DNA of 64,000 nt from Gordionus sp. m RMFG-2023. Lineage: Eukaryota; Nematomorpha; Gordioida; Chordodea; Parachordodidae. The translations under genes were made by a program, and so were the position numbers. The stretch lies in assembly GCF_954871325.1 (NCBI RefSeq), contig NC_088778.1, positions 18,379,666 to 18,443,665 on the forward strand, written 5' to 3'. Of the stretch, positions 11,960-26,227 are shown one piece after another. The notes beneath the pieces were generated by a model. The model was not told where the DNA came from. It searched no databases and worked only from the letters and a program-made list of their open reading frames with translations. Every line of letters starts with the position of its first letter. Position 1 is the stretch's first letter.

Positions 11960-14900
11960 TAACACTAACCCTAACCCTAACCTTAACTCTCTAACCCTAA
12001 CCCTAACCCAATGATTTAACCCTTAATATCTCTTGAGTTTTTTTATATTTTTAAAATTCCTTGTAAGGGATTTATTATATTTTCGCGTGATAAGCATTTT
12101 TACGTATGTTTCACATATATATATAAAAAACACTTTAATATATACTTTATGAACTTATAAAAATAATTTTAAAATAATCTTATTATATTCTATATATTTA
12201 ATACTAATACTAACCCTAAATCTAACACTAACCATAACCATAACCTTAACTCTTTAACCCTAACCCTAACCCAATGATTTAACCATTAATATCCCTAGAT
12301 TTTTTTATATTTTTAAAATCCCTTGAAAGGATTTTATTATATTTTCACGTGATAAGCATTTTTACGTATGTTTCACATATATATATAAAAAACACTTTAA
12401 TATATACTTTATGAACTTAAAAAAATAATTTTAAAATATTCTTATTATATTCTATATATTTAATACTATTACTAACCCTAAATCTAACACTAACCCTAAC
12501 CCTAACACTAACCCTAACCCTAACCTTAACTCTCTAACCCTAACCCTAACCCAATGATTTAACCATTAATATCCCTTGAGTTTTTTTATATTTTTAAAAT
12601 CCCTTGAAAGGATTTTATTATATTTTCACGTGATAAGCATTTTTACGTATGTTTCACATATATATATAAAAAACACTTTAATATATACTTTATGAACTTA
12701 AAAAAATAATTTTAAAATATTCTTATTATATTCTATATATTTAATACTATTACTAACCCTAAATCTAACACTAACCATAACCATAACCTTAACTCTTTAA
12801 CCCTAACCCTAACCCAATGATTTATCCATTAAAATCCCTTGATTTTTTTATATTTTTAAAATCCCTTGAAAGGATTTTATTATATTTTCACGTGATAAGC
12901 ATTTTTACGTATGTTTCAAATATATATATAAAAAACACTTTAATATATACTTTATGAACTTATAAAAATAATTTTAAAATATTCTTATTATATTCTATAT
13001 ATTTAATACTAATACTAACCCTAAATCTAACACTAACCATAACCATAACCTTAACTCTTTAACCCTAACCCTAACCCAATGATTTAACCATTAATATCCC
13101 TAGATTTTTTTATATTTTTAAAATCCCTTGAAAGGATTTTATTATATTTTCACGTGATAAGCATTTTTACTAATGTTTCACATATATATATAAAAAACAC
13201 TTTAATATATACTTTATGAACTTATAAAAATAATTTTAAAATAATCTTATTATATTCTATATATTTAATACTAATACTAACCCTAAATCTAACACTAACC
13301 ATAACCATAACCTTAACTCTTTAACCCTAACCCTAACCCAATGATTTAACCATTAATATCCCTAGATTTTTTTATATTTTTAAAATCCCTTGAAAGGATT
13401 TTATTATATTTTCACGTGATAAGCATTTTTACGTATGTTTCACATATATATATAAAAAACACTTTAATATATACTTTATGAACTTAAAAAAATAATTTTA
13501 AAATATTCTTATTATATTCTATATATTTAATACTATTACTAACCCTAAATCTAACACTAACCCTAACCCTAACACTAACCCTAACCCTAACCTTAACTCT
13601 CTAACCCTAACCCTAACCCAATGATTTAACCCTTAATATCTCTTGAGTTTTTTAATATTTTTAAAATTCCTTGTAAGGGATTTATTATATTTTCGCGTGA
13701 TAAGCATTTTTACGTATGTTTCACATATATATATAAAAAACACTTTAATATATACTTTATGAACTTATAAAAATAATTTTAAAATAATCTTATTATATTC
13801 TATATATTTAATACTAATACTAACCCTAAATCTAACACTAACCCTAACCATAACTTTAACTCTTTAACCCTAACCCTAACCCAATGATTTAACCATTAAT
13901 ATCCCTAGATTTTTTTATATTTTTAAAATCCCTTGAAAGGATTTTATTATATTTTCACGTGATAAGCATTTTTACTAATGTTTCACATATATATAAAACA
14001 CACTTTAATATATACTTTATGAACTTAAAAAAATAACTTTAAAATAATCTTATTATATTCTATATATTTAATACTAATACTAACCCTAAATCTAACACTA
14101 ACCCTAACCATAACCTTAACTCTTTAACCCTAACCCTAACCCAATGATTTAACCATTAATATCCCTTGATTTTTTTATATTTTTAAAATCCCTTGAAAGG
14201 ATTTTATTATATTTTCACGTGATTAGCATTTTTACGTATGTTTCACATATATATATATAAAACACTTTAATATATACTTTATGAACTTAAAAAAATAATT
14301 TTAAAATATTCTTATTATATTCTATATATTTAATACTAATACTAACCCTAAATCTAACACTAACTTTAACCCTAACCCTAACACTAACCCTAACCCTAAT
14401 CTTAACTCTCTAACCCTAACCCTAACATAATGATTTAACCCTTAATATCTCTTGAGTTTTTTTATATTTTTAAAATCCCTTGTAAGGGATTTATTATATT
14501 TTCACGTGATAAGCATTTTTACGTATGTTTTACATATATATATAAAAAATACTTTTATATATACTTTATGAACTTAAAAAAATAATTTTAAAATATTCTT
14601 ATTATATTCTATATATTTAATACTATTACTAACCCTAAATCTAACACTAACCATAACCATAACCTTAACTCTTTAACCCTAACCCTAACCCAATGATTTA
14701 TCTATTAAAATCCCTTGATTTTTTTATATTTTTAAAATCCCTTGAAAGGATTTTATTATATTTTCACGTGATAAGCATTTTTACGTATGTTTCAAATATA
14801 TATATAAAAAACACTTTAATATATACTTTATGAACTTATAAAAATAATTTTAAAATATTCTTATTATATTCTATATATTTAATACTAATACTAACCCTAA

Positions 14901-15418
14901 ATCTAACACTAACCATAACCATAACCTTAACTCTTTAACCCTAACCCTAACCCAATGATTTAACCATTAATATCCCTAGATTTTTTTATATTTTTAAAAT
15001 CCCTTGAAAGGATTTTATTATATTTTCACGTGATAAGCATTTTTACGTATGTTTCACATATATATATAAAAAACACTTTAATATATACTTTATGAACTTA
15101 AAAAAATAATTTTAAAATATTCTTATTATATTCTATATATTTAATACTATTACTAACCCTAAATCTAACACTAACCCTAACCCTAACCCTAACACTAACC
15201 CTAACCCTAACCTTAACTCTCTAACCCTAACCCTAACCCAATGATTTAACCCTTAATATCTCTTGAGTTTTTTAATATTTTTAAAATTCCTTGTAAGGGA
15301 TTTATTATATTTTCGCGTGATAAGCATTTTTACGTATGTTTCACATATATATATAAAAAACACTTTAATATATACTTTATGAACTTATAAAAATAATTTT
15401 AAAATAATCTTATTATAT

Positions 15419-16520
15419 TCTATATATTTAATACTAATACTAACCCTAAATCTAACACTAACCCTAACCATAACTTTAACTCTTTAACCCTAACCCTAAC
15501 CCAATGATTTAACCATTAATATCCCTTGATTTTTTTATATTTTTAAAATCCCTTGAAAGGATTTTATTATATTTTCACGTGATTAGCATTTTTACGTATG
15601 TTTCACATATATATATAAAAAACACTTTAATATATACTTTATGAACTTAAAAAAATAATTTTAAAATAATCTTATTATATTCTATATATTTAATACTAAT
15701 ACTAACCCTAAATCTAACACTAACCATAACCATAACTTTAACTCTTTAACCCTAACCCTAACCTTAACTCTCTAACCCTAACCCTAACCCAATGATTTAA
15801 CCCTTAATATCTCTTGAGTTTTTTTATATTTTTAAAATTCCTTGTAAGGGATTTATTATATTTTCGCGTGATAAGCATTTTTACGTATGTTTCACATATA
15901 TATATAAAAAACACTTTAATATATACTTTATGAACTTATAAAAATAATTTTAAAATAATCTTATTATATTCTATATATTTAATACTAATACTAACCCTAA
16001 ATCTAACACTAACCATAACCATAACCTTAACTCTTTAACCCTAACCCTAACCCAATGATTTAACCATTAATATCCCTTGATTTTTTTATATTTTTAAAAT
16101 CCCTTGAAAGGATTTTATTATATTTTCACGTGATTAGCATTTTTACGTATGTTTCACATATATATATAAAAAACACTTTAATATATACTTTATGAACTTA
16201 AAAAAATAATTTTAAAATAATCTTATTATATTCTATATATTTAATACTAATACTAACCCTAAATCTAACACTAACCATAACCATAACTTTAACTCTTTAA
16301 CCCTAACCCTAACCTTAACTCTCTAACCCTAACCCTAACCCAATGATTTAACCCTTAATATCTCTTGAGTTTTTTTATATTTTTAAAATTCCTTGTAAGG
16401 GATTTATTATATTTTCGCGTGATAAGCATTTTTACGTATGTTTCACATATATATATAAAAAACACTTTAATATATACTTTATGAACTTATAAAAATAATT
16501 TTAAAATAATCTTATTATAT
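15419..16520 (+). repeat. Tandem dimer, 2 x 551 bp, built on a hybrid monomer
   Basis: Monomers at 15419 (262) and 15681 (289) are repeated as 15970 (262) and 16232 (289), an exact 551-bp offset. The 289-bp monomers are hybrids: the 5' part is class b (CCATAA CCATAA, CTCTTT), then comes a second CCTTAA-CTCTCT segment, and the 3' part follows the TTGAG/CGCGTG type. The join lies inside the CCCTAA run, as expected for out-of-register exchange between two monomers followed by duplication of the product. Confidence 0.8.
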
Positions 16521-17326
16521 TCTATATATTTAATACTAATACTAACCCTAAATCTAACACTAACCCTAACCATAACTTTAACTCTTTAACCCTAACCCTA
16601 ACCCAATGATTTAACCATTAATATCCCTAGATTTTTTTATATTTTTAAAATCCCTTGAAAGGATTTTATTATATTTTCACGTGATAAGCATTTTTACTAA
16701 TGTTTCACATATATATATAAAAAACACTTTAATATATACTTTATGAACTTAAAAAAATAACTTTAAAATAATCTTATTATATTCTATATATTTAATACTA
16801 ATACTAACCCTAAATCTAACACTAACCCTAACCATAACCTTAACTCTTTAACCCTAACCCTAACCCAATGATTTAACCATTAATATCCCTTGAGTTTTTT
16901 TATATTTTTAAAATCCCTTGAAAGAATTTTATTATATTTTAACGTGATAAGCATTTTTACGTATGTTTCACATATATATATAAAAAACTCTTTAATATAT
17001 ACTTTATGAACTTAAAAAAATAATTTTAAAATATTCTTATTATATTCTATATATTTAATACTAATACTAACCCTAAATCTAACACTAACCCTAACCCTAA
17101 CACTAACCCTAACCCTAACCTTAACTCTCTAACCCTAACCCTAACCCAATGATTTAACCATTAATATCCCTTGAGTTTTTTTATATTTTTAAAATCCCTT
17201 GTAAGGGATTTATTATATTTTCACGTGATAAGCATTTTTACGTATGTTTTACATATATATATAAAAAACACTTTTATATATACATTATGAACTTAAAAAA
17301 ATAATTTTAAAATATTCTTATTATAT

Positions 17327-17625
17327 TCTATATATTTAATACTAATACTAACCCTAAATCTAACACTAACCCTAACCCTAACACTAACCCTAACCCTAAC
17401 ACTAACCCTAACCCTAACCTTAACTCTCTAACCCTAACCCTAACCCAATGATTTAACCATTAATATCCCTTGAGTTTTTTTATATTTTTAAAATCCCTTG
17501 AAAGGATTTTATTATATTTTAACGTGATAAGCATTTTTACGTATGTTTCACATATATATATAAAAAACTCTTTAATATATACTTTATGAACTTAAAGAAA
17601 TAATTTTAAAATATTCTTATTATAT
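17327..17625 (+). repeat. Monomer with extra 18-bp hexamer triplet (299 bp)
   Basis: A 281-bp class d relative in which the CACTAA CCCTAA CCCTAA triplet occurs once more than usual, adding exactly 18 bp. The monomer at 58653 (293 bp) shows a similar expansion of 12 bp. Both stay on the 6-bp ladder. Confidence 0.85.
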
Positions 17626-20600
17626 TCTATATATTTAATACTATTACTAACCCTAAATCTAACACTAACCCTAACCCTAACCTTAACTCTCTAACCCTAA
17701 CCCTAACACAATGATTTAACCCTTAATATCTCTTGAGTTTTTTTATATTTTTAAAATCCCTTGTAAGGGATTTATTATATTTTCGCGTGATAAGCATTTT
17801 TACGTATGTTTCAAATATTTATATAAAAAACACTTTAATATATACTTTATGAACTTATAAAAATAATTTTAAAATAATCTTATTATATTCTATATATTTA
17901 ATACTAATACTAACCCTAAATCTAACACTAACCATAACCATAACTTTAACTCTTTAACCCTAACCCTAACCCAATGATTTAACCATTAATATCCCTTGAT
18001 TTTTTTATATTTTTAAAATCCCTTGAAAGGATTTTATTATATTTTCACGTGATTAGCATTTTTACGTATGTTTCACATATATATATAAAAAACACTTTAA
18101 TATATACTTTATGAACTTAAAAAAATAATTTTAAAATATTCTTATTATATTCTATATATTTAATACTAATACTAACCCTAAATCTAACACTAACCCTAAC
18201 CCTAACCCTAACACACTAACCCTAACCCTAACCTTAACTCTCTAACCCTAACCCTAACCCAATGATTTAACCATTAATATCCCTTGAGTTTTTTTATATT
18301 TTTAAAATCCCTTGAAAGGATTTTATTATATTTTCACGTGATAAGCATTTTTACGTATGTTTCACATATATATATAAAAAACACTTTAATATATACTTTA
18401 TGAACTTAAAAAAATAATTTTAAAATATTCTTATTATATTCTATATATTTAATACTATTACTAACCCTAAATCTAACACTAACCATAACCATAACCTTAA
18501 CTCTTTAACCCTAACCCTAACCCAATGATTTAACCATTAAAATCCCTTGATTTTTTTATATTTTTAAAATCCCTTGAAAGGATTTTATTATATTTTCACG
18601 TGATAAGCATTTTTACGTATGTTTCACATATATATATATAAAACTCTTTAATATATACTTTATGAACTTAAAGAAATAATTTTAAAATATTCTTATTATA
18701 TTCTATATATTTAATACTATTACTAACCCTAAATCTAACACTAACCCTAACCCTAACCCTAACCTTAACTCTCTAACCCTAACCCTAACACAATGATTTA
18801 ACCCTTAATATCTCTTGAGTTTTTTTATATTTTTAAAATCCCTTGTAAGGGATTTATTATATTTTCGCGTGATAAGCATTTTTACGTATGTTTCAAATAT
18901 TTATATAAAAAACACTTTAATATATACTTTATGAACTTATAAAAATAATTTTAAAATAATCTTATTATATTCTATATATTTAATACTAATACTAACCCTA
19001 AATCTAACACTAACCATAACCATAACTTTAACTCTTTAACCCTAACCCTAACCCAATGATTTAACCATTAATATCCCTTGATTTTTTTATATTTTTAAAA
19101 TCCCTTGAAAGGATTTTATTATATTTTCACGTGATTAGCATTTTTACGTATGTTTCACATATATATATAAAAAACACTTTAATATATACTTTATGAACTT
19201 AAAAAAATAATTTTAAAATATTCTTATTATATTCTATATATTTAATACTAATACTAACCCTAAATCTAACACTAACCCTAACCCTAACCCTAACACTAAC
19301 CCTAACCCTAACCTTAACTCTCTAACCCTAACCCTAACCCAATGATTTAACCATTAATATCCCTTGAGTTTTTTTATATTTTTAAAATCCCTTGAAAGGA
19401 TTTTATTATATTTTCACGTGATAAGCATTTTTACGTATGTTTTACATATATATATAAAAAACACTTTTATATATACATTATGAACTTAAAAAAATAATTT
19501 TAAAATATTCTTATTATATTCTATATATTTAATACTAATACTAACCCTAAATCTAACACTAACCCTAACCCTAACACTAACCCTAACCCTAACCTTAACT
19601 CTCTAACCCTAACCCTAACCTAATGATTTAACCATTAATATCCCTTGAGTTTTTTTATATTTTTAAAATCCCTTGAAAGGATTTTATTATATTTTAACGT
19701 GATAAGCATTTTTACGTATGTTTCACATATATATATAAAAAACTCTTTAATATATACTTTATGAACTTAAAGAAATAATTTTAAAATATTCTTATTATAT
19801 TCTATATATTTAATACTATTACTAACCCTAAATCTAACACTAACCCTAACCCTAACCTTAACTCTCTAACCCTAACCCTAACACAATGATTTAACCCTTA
19901 ATATCTCTTGAGTTTTTTTATATTTTTAAAATCCCTTGTAAGGGATTTAATATATTTTCGCGTGATAAGCATTTTTACGTATGTTTCAAATATTTATATA
20001 AAAAACACTTTAATATATACTTTATGAACTTATAAAAATAATTTTAAAATAATCTTATTATATTCTATATATTTAATACTAATACTAACCCTAAATCTAA
20101 CACTAACCATAACCATAACTTTAACTCTTTAACCCTAACCCTAACCCAATGATTTAACCATTAATATCCCTTGATTTTTTTATATTTTTAAAATCCCTTG
20201 AAAGGATTTTATTATATTTTCACGTGATTAGCATTTTTACGTATGTTTCACATATATATATAAAAAACACTTTAATATATACTTTATGAACTTATAAAAA
20301 TAATTTTAAAATAATCTTATTATATTCTATATATTTAATACTAATACTAACCCTAAATCTAACACTAACCCTAACCATAACTTTAACTCTTTAACCCTAA
20401 CCCTAACCCAATGATTTAACCATTAATATCCCTAGATTTTTTTATATTTTTAAAATCCCTTGAAAGGATTTTATTATATTTTCACGTGATAAGCATTTTT
20501 ACTAATGTTTCACATATATATATAAAAAACACTTTAATATATACTTTATGAACTTAAAAAAATAACTTTAAAATAATCTTATTATATTCTATATATTTAA

Positions 20601-22460
20601 TACTAATACTAACCCTAAATCTAACACTAACCCTAACCATAACCTTAACTCTTTAACCCTAACCCTAACCCAATGATTTAACCATTATTATCCCTTGAGT
20701 TTTTTTATATTTTTAAAATCCCTTGAAAGAATTTTATTATATTTTAACGTGATAAGCATTTTTACGTATGTTTCACATATATATATAAAAAACTCTTTAA
20801 TATATACTTTATGAACTTAAAAAAATAATTTTAAAATATTCTTATTATATTCTATATATTTAATACTAATACTAACCCTAAATCTAACACTAACCCTAAC
20901 CCTAACACTAACCCTAACCCTAACCTTAACTCTCTAACCCTAACCCTAACCCAATGATTTAACCATTAATATCCCTTGAGTTTTTTTATATTTTTAAAAT
21001 CCCTTGTAAGGGATTTATTATATTTTCACGTGATAAGCATTTTTACGTATGTTTTACATATATATATAAAAAACACTTTTATATATACATTATGAACTTA
21101 AAAAAATAATTTTAAAATATTCTTATTATATTCTATATATTTAATACTAATACTAACCCTAAATCTAACACTAACCCTAACCCTAACCTTAACTCTTTAA
21201 CCCTAACCCTAACCCAATGATTTAACCATTAATATCTTTTGAGTTTTTTTATATTTTTAAAATCCCTTGAAAGGATTTTATTATATTTTAACGTGATAAG
21301 CATTTTTACGTATGTTTCACATATATATATAAAAAACTCTTTAATATATACTTTATGAACTTAAAGAAATAATTTTAAAATATTCTTATTATATTCTATA
21401 TATTTAATACTTACTAACCCTAAATCTAACACTAACCCTAACCCTAACCTTAACTCTCTAACCCTAACCCTAACACAATGATTTAACCCTTAATATCTCT
21501 TGAGTTTTTTTATATTTTTAAAATCCCTTGTAAGGGATTTATTATATTTTCGCGTGATAAGCATTCTTACGTATGTTTCAAATATTTATATAAAAAACAC
21601 TTTAATATATACTTTATGAACTTATAAAAATAATTTTAAAATAATCTTATTATATTCTATATATTTAATACTAATACTAACCCTAAATCTAACACTAACC
21701 ATAACCATAACTTTAACTCTTTAACCCTAACCCTAACCCAATGATTTAACCATTAATATCCCTTGATTTTTTTATATTTTTAAAATCCCTTGAAAGGATT
21801 TTATTATATTTTCACGTGATTAGCATTTTTACGTATGTTTCACATATATATATAAAAAAAACTTTAATATATACTTTATGAACTTAAAAAAATAATTTTA
21901 AAATATTCTTATAATATTCTATATATTTAATACTAATACTAACCCTAAATCTAACACTAACCATAACCATAACTTTAACTCTTTAACCCTAACCCTAACC
22001 CAATGATTTAACCATTAATATCCCTTGATTTTTTTATATTTTTAAAATCCCTTGAAAGGATTTTATTATATTTTCACGTGATTAGCATTTTTACGTATGT
22101 TTCACATATATATATATAAAACACTTTAATATATACTTTATGAACTTAAAAAAATAATTTTAAAATATTCTTATTATATTCTATATATTTAATACTAATA
22201 CTAACCCTAAATCTAACACTAACCCTAACCCTAACACTAACCCTAACCCTAACCTTAACTCTCTAACCCTAACCCTAACCCAATGATTTAACCATTAATA
22301 TCCCTTGAGTTTTTTTATATTTTTAAAATCCCTTGTAAGGGATTTATTATATTTTCACGTGATAAGCATTTTTACGTATGTTTTACATATATATATAAAA
22401 AACACTTTTATATATACATTATGAACTTAAAAAAATAATTTTAAAATATTCTTATTATAT

Positions 22461-22735
22461 TCTATATATTTAATACTAATACTAACCCTAAATCTAACAC
22501 TAACCCTAACCCTAACACTAACCCTAACCTTAACTCTCTAACCCTAACCCTAACCCAATGATTTAACCATTAATATCCCTTGAGTTTTTTTATATTTTTA
22601 AAATCCCTTGAAAGGATTTTATTATATTTTAACGTGATAAGCATTTTTACGTATGTTTCAAATATTTATATAAAAAACACTTTAATATATACTTTATGAA
22701 CTTATAAAAATAATTTTAAAATAATCTTATTATAT
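22461..22735 (+). repeat. Hybrid monomer, class d start and class a end
   Basis: The 5' part, up to AACGTGATAAGC, is class d; the end (CAAATATTTAT, ACTTATAAAAATA) is class a. The switch lies in the shared stretch around TTTTTACGTATGTTTCA. A similar switch point is used in the hybrid at 32961. Confidence 0.75.
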
Positions 22736-25700
22736 TCTATATATTTAATACTAATACTAACCCTAAATCTAACACTAACCATAACCATAACTTTAACTCT
22801 TTAACCTTAACCCTAACCCAATGATTTAACCATTAATATCCCTTGATTTTTTTATATTTTTAAAATCCCTTGAAAGGATTTTATTATATTTTCACGTGAT
22901 TAGCATTTTTACGTATGTTTCACATATATATATAAAAAACACTTTAATATATACTTTATGAACTTAAAAAAATAATTTAAAAATATTCTTATTATATTCT
23001 ATATATTTAATACTAATACTAACCCTAAATCTAACACTAACCCTAACCCTAACCCTAACACTAACCCTAACCCTAACCCTAACCTTAACTCTCTAACCCT
23101 AACCCTAACCCAATGATTTAACCATTAATATCCCTTGAGTTTTTTTATATTTTTAAAATCCCTTGTAAGGGATTTATTATATTTTCGCGTGATAAGCATT
23201 TTTACGTATGTTTCAAATATATATATAAAAAACACTTTAATATATACTTTATGAACTTATAAAAATAATTTTAAAATAATCTTTATATATTCTATATATT
23301 TAATACTAATACTAACCCTAAATCTAACACTAACCATAACCATAACCTTAACTCTTTAACCCTAACCCTAACCCAATGATTTAACCATTAATATCCCTAG
23401 ATTTTTTTATATTTTTAAAATCCCTTGAAAGGATTTTATTATATTTTCACGTGATAAGCATTTTTACTAATGTTTCACATATATATATAAAAAACACTTT
23501 AATATATACTTTATGAACTTAAAAAAATAATTTTAAAATAATCTTATTATATTCTATATATTTAATACTAATACTAACCCTAAATCTAACACTAACCCTA
23601 ACCATAACCTTAACTCTTTAACCCTAACCCAATGATTTAACCATTAATATCCCTTGATTTTTTTATATTTTTAAAATCCCTTGAAAGGATTTTATTATAT
23701 TTTCACGTGATAAGCATTTTTACGTATGTTTCACATATATATATAAAAAACACTTTAATATATACTTTATGAACTTAAAAAAATAATTTTAAAATATTCT
23801 TATTATATTCTATATATTTAATACTATTACTAACCCTAAATCTAACACTAACCCTAACCCTAACCCTAACACTAACCCTAACCCTAACCTTAACTCTCTA
23901 ACCCTAACCCTAACCCAATGATTTAACCCTTAATATCTCTTGAGTTTTTTTATATTTTTAAAATTCCTTATAAGGGATTTATTATATTTTCGCGTGATAA
24001 GCATTTTTACGTATGTTTCACATATATATATAAAAAACACTTTAATATATACTTTATGAACTTATAAAAATAATTTTAAAATAATCTTATTATATTCTAT
24101 ATATTTAATACTAATACTAACCCTAAATCTAACACTAACCATAACCATAACTTTAACTCTTTAACCCTAACCCTAACCCAATGATTTAACCATTAATATC
24201 CCTTGATTTTTTTATATTTTTAAAATCCCTTGAAAGGATTTTATTATATTTTCACGTGATAAGCATTTTTACTAATGTTTCACATATATATATAAAAAAC
24301 ACTTTAATATATACTTTATGAACTTAAAAAAATAACTTTAAAATAATCTTATTATATTCTATATATTTAATACTAATACTAACCCTAAATCTAACACTAA
24401 CCCTAACCATAACCTTAACTCTTTAACCCTAACCCAATGATTTAACCATTAATATCCCTTGATTTTTTTATATTTTTAAAATCCCTTGAAAGGATTTTAT
24501 TATATTTTCACGTGATAAGCATTTTTACGTATGTTTCACATATATATATAAAAAAAACTTTAATATATACTTTATGAACTTAAAAAAATAATTTTAAAAT
24601 ATTCTTATAATATTCTATATATTTAATACTAATACTAACCCTAAATCTAACACTAACCATAACCATAACTTTAACTCTTTAACCCTAACCCTAACCCAAT
24701 GATTTAACCATTAATATCCCTTGATTTTTTTATATTTTTAAAATCCCTTGAAAGGATTTTATTATATTTTCACGTGATTAGCATTTTTACGTATGTTTCA
24801 CATATATATATAAAAAACACTTTAATATATACTTTATGAACTTAAAAAAATAATTTTAAAATATTCTTATTATATTCTATATATTTAATACTAATACTAA
24901 CCCTAAATCTAACACTAACCCTAACCCTAACACTAACCCTAACCTTAACTCTCTAACCCTAACCCTAACCCAATGATTTAACCATTAATATCCCTTGAGT
25001 TTTTTTATATTTTTAAAATCCCTTGAAAGGATTTTATTATATTTTAACGTGATAAGCATTTTTACGTATGTTTCACATATATATATAAAAAACTCTTTAA
25101 TATATACTTTATGAACTTAAAGAAATAATTTTAAAATATTCTTATTATATTCTATATATTTAATACTATTACTAACCCTAAATCTAACACTAACCCTAAC
25201 CCTAACCTTAACTCTCTAACCCTAACCCTAACACAATGATTTAACCCTTAATATCTCTTGAGTTTTTTTATATTTTTAAAATCCCTTGTAAGGGATTTAT
25301 TATATTTTCGCGTGATAAGCATTTTTACGTATGTTTCAAATATTTATATAAAAAACACTTTAATATATACTTTATGAACTTATAAAAATAATTTTAAAAT
25401 AATCTTATTATATTCTATATATTTAATACTAATACTAACCCTAAATCTAACACTAACCATAACCATAACTTTAACTCTTTAACCCTAACCCTAACCCAAT
25501 GATTTAACCATTAATATCCCTTGATTTTTTTATATTTTTAAAATCCCTTGAAAGGATTTTATTATATTTTCACGTGATTAGCATTTTTACGTATGTTTCA
25601 CATATATATATAAAAAACACTTTAATATATACTTTATGAACTTAAAAAAATAATTTTAAAATATTCTTATTATATTCTATATATTTAATACTAATACTAA

Positions 25701-26227
25701 CAACCCTAAATCTAACACTAACCCTAACCCTAACCCTAACACTAACCCTAACCCTAACCTTAACTCTCTAACCCTAACCCTAACCCAATGATTTAACCAT
25801 TAATATCCCTTGAGTTTTTTTATATTTTTAAAATCCCTTGAAAGGATTTTATTATATTTTCACGTGATAAGCATTTTTACGTATGTTTCACATATATATA
25901 TAAAAAACACTTTAATATATACTTTATGAACTTAAAAAAATAATTTTAAAATATTCTTATTATATTCTATATATTTAATACTATTACTAACCCTAAATCT
26001 AACACTAACCATAACCATAACCTTAACTCTTTAACCCTAACCCTAACCCAATGATTTAACCATTAAAATCCCTTGATTTTTTTATATTTTTAAAATCCCT
26101 TGAAAGGATTTTATTATATTTTCACGTGATAAGCATTTTTACGTATGTTTCACATATATATATAAAAAACTCTTTAATATATACTTTATGAACTTAAAGA
26201 AATAATTTTAAAATATTCTTATTATAT

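Larger units (their letters stand above)
7011..16782 (+). repeat. HOR region 2 (36 monomers) with a seven-monomer block in three copies
   Basis: Anchors: 7011, 7273, 7535, 7797, 8084, 8344, 8606, 8892, 9205, 9467, 9729, 9991, 10272, 10532, 10794, 11081, 11371, 11634, 11896, 12189, 12451, 12732, 12994, 13256, 13518, 13799, 14059, 14321, 14608, 14870, 15132, 15419, 15681, 15970, 16232, 16521. A seven-monomer block is seen at 7011-8891 (1881 bp), 9205-11080 (1876 bp) and 12732-14607 (1876 bp), with spacings 262, 262, 262, 281/287, 260, 262, 286/287. Shared rare states are TTTATCCATTAAAATCC in the first monomer, the minus-2 TA run in the fifth, and CTAACTTTAACCC with AACATAATG in the seventh. The first two copies also share TAACGCTAAATC (near 7820 and 10014). 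The monomer at 14608 starts a fourth, truncated copy with TTTATCTATT. Confidence 0.85.
16783..26227 (+). repeat. HOR region 3 (35 monomers), mosaic related to region 1
   Basis: Anchors: 16783, 17046, 17327, 17626, 17889, 18151, 18440, 18702, 18971, 19233, 19520, 19801, 20064, 20326, 20588, 20851, 21132, 21395, 21656, 21918, 22180, 22461, 22736, 22998, 23291, 23553, 23809, 24096, 24358, 24614, 24876, 25151, 25414, 25676, 25966. From 18702 the order follows region 1 from 21 (class a, b, c, d, a...), with the offset growing from 18681 to 18699 through added hexamers. From about 21918 the order departs, joining pieces seen elsewhere: 22998-23808 resembles 6200-7010 (293, 262, 256). Private differences, such as the 2-bp loss at 21410 (TACTTACTAACC), exceed those among regions 4 to 6, suggesting an older or more rearranged copy. 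Confidence 0.75.
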
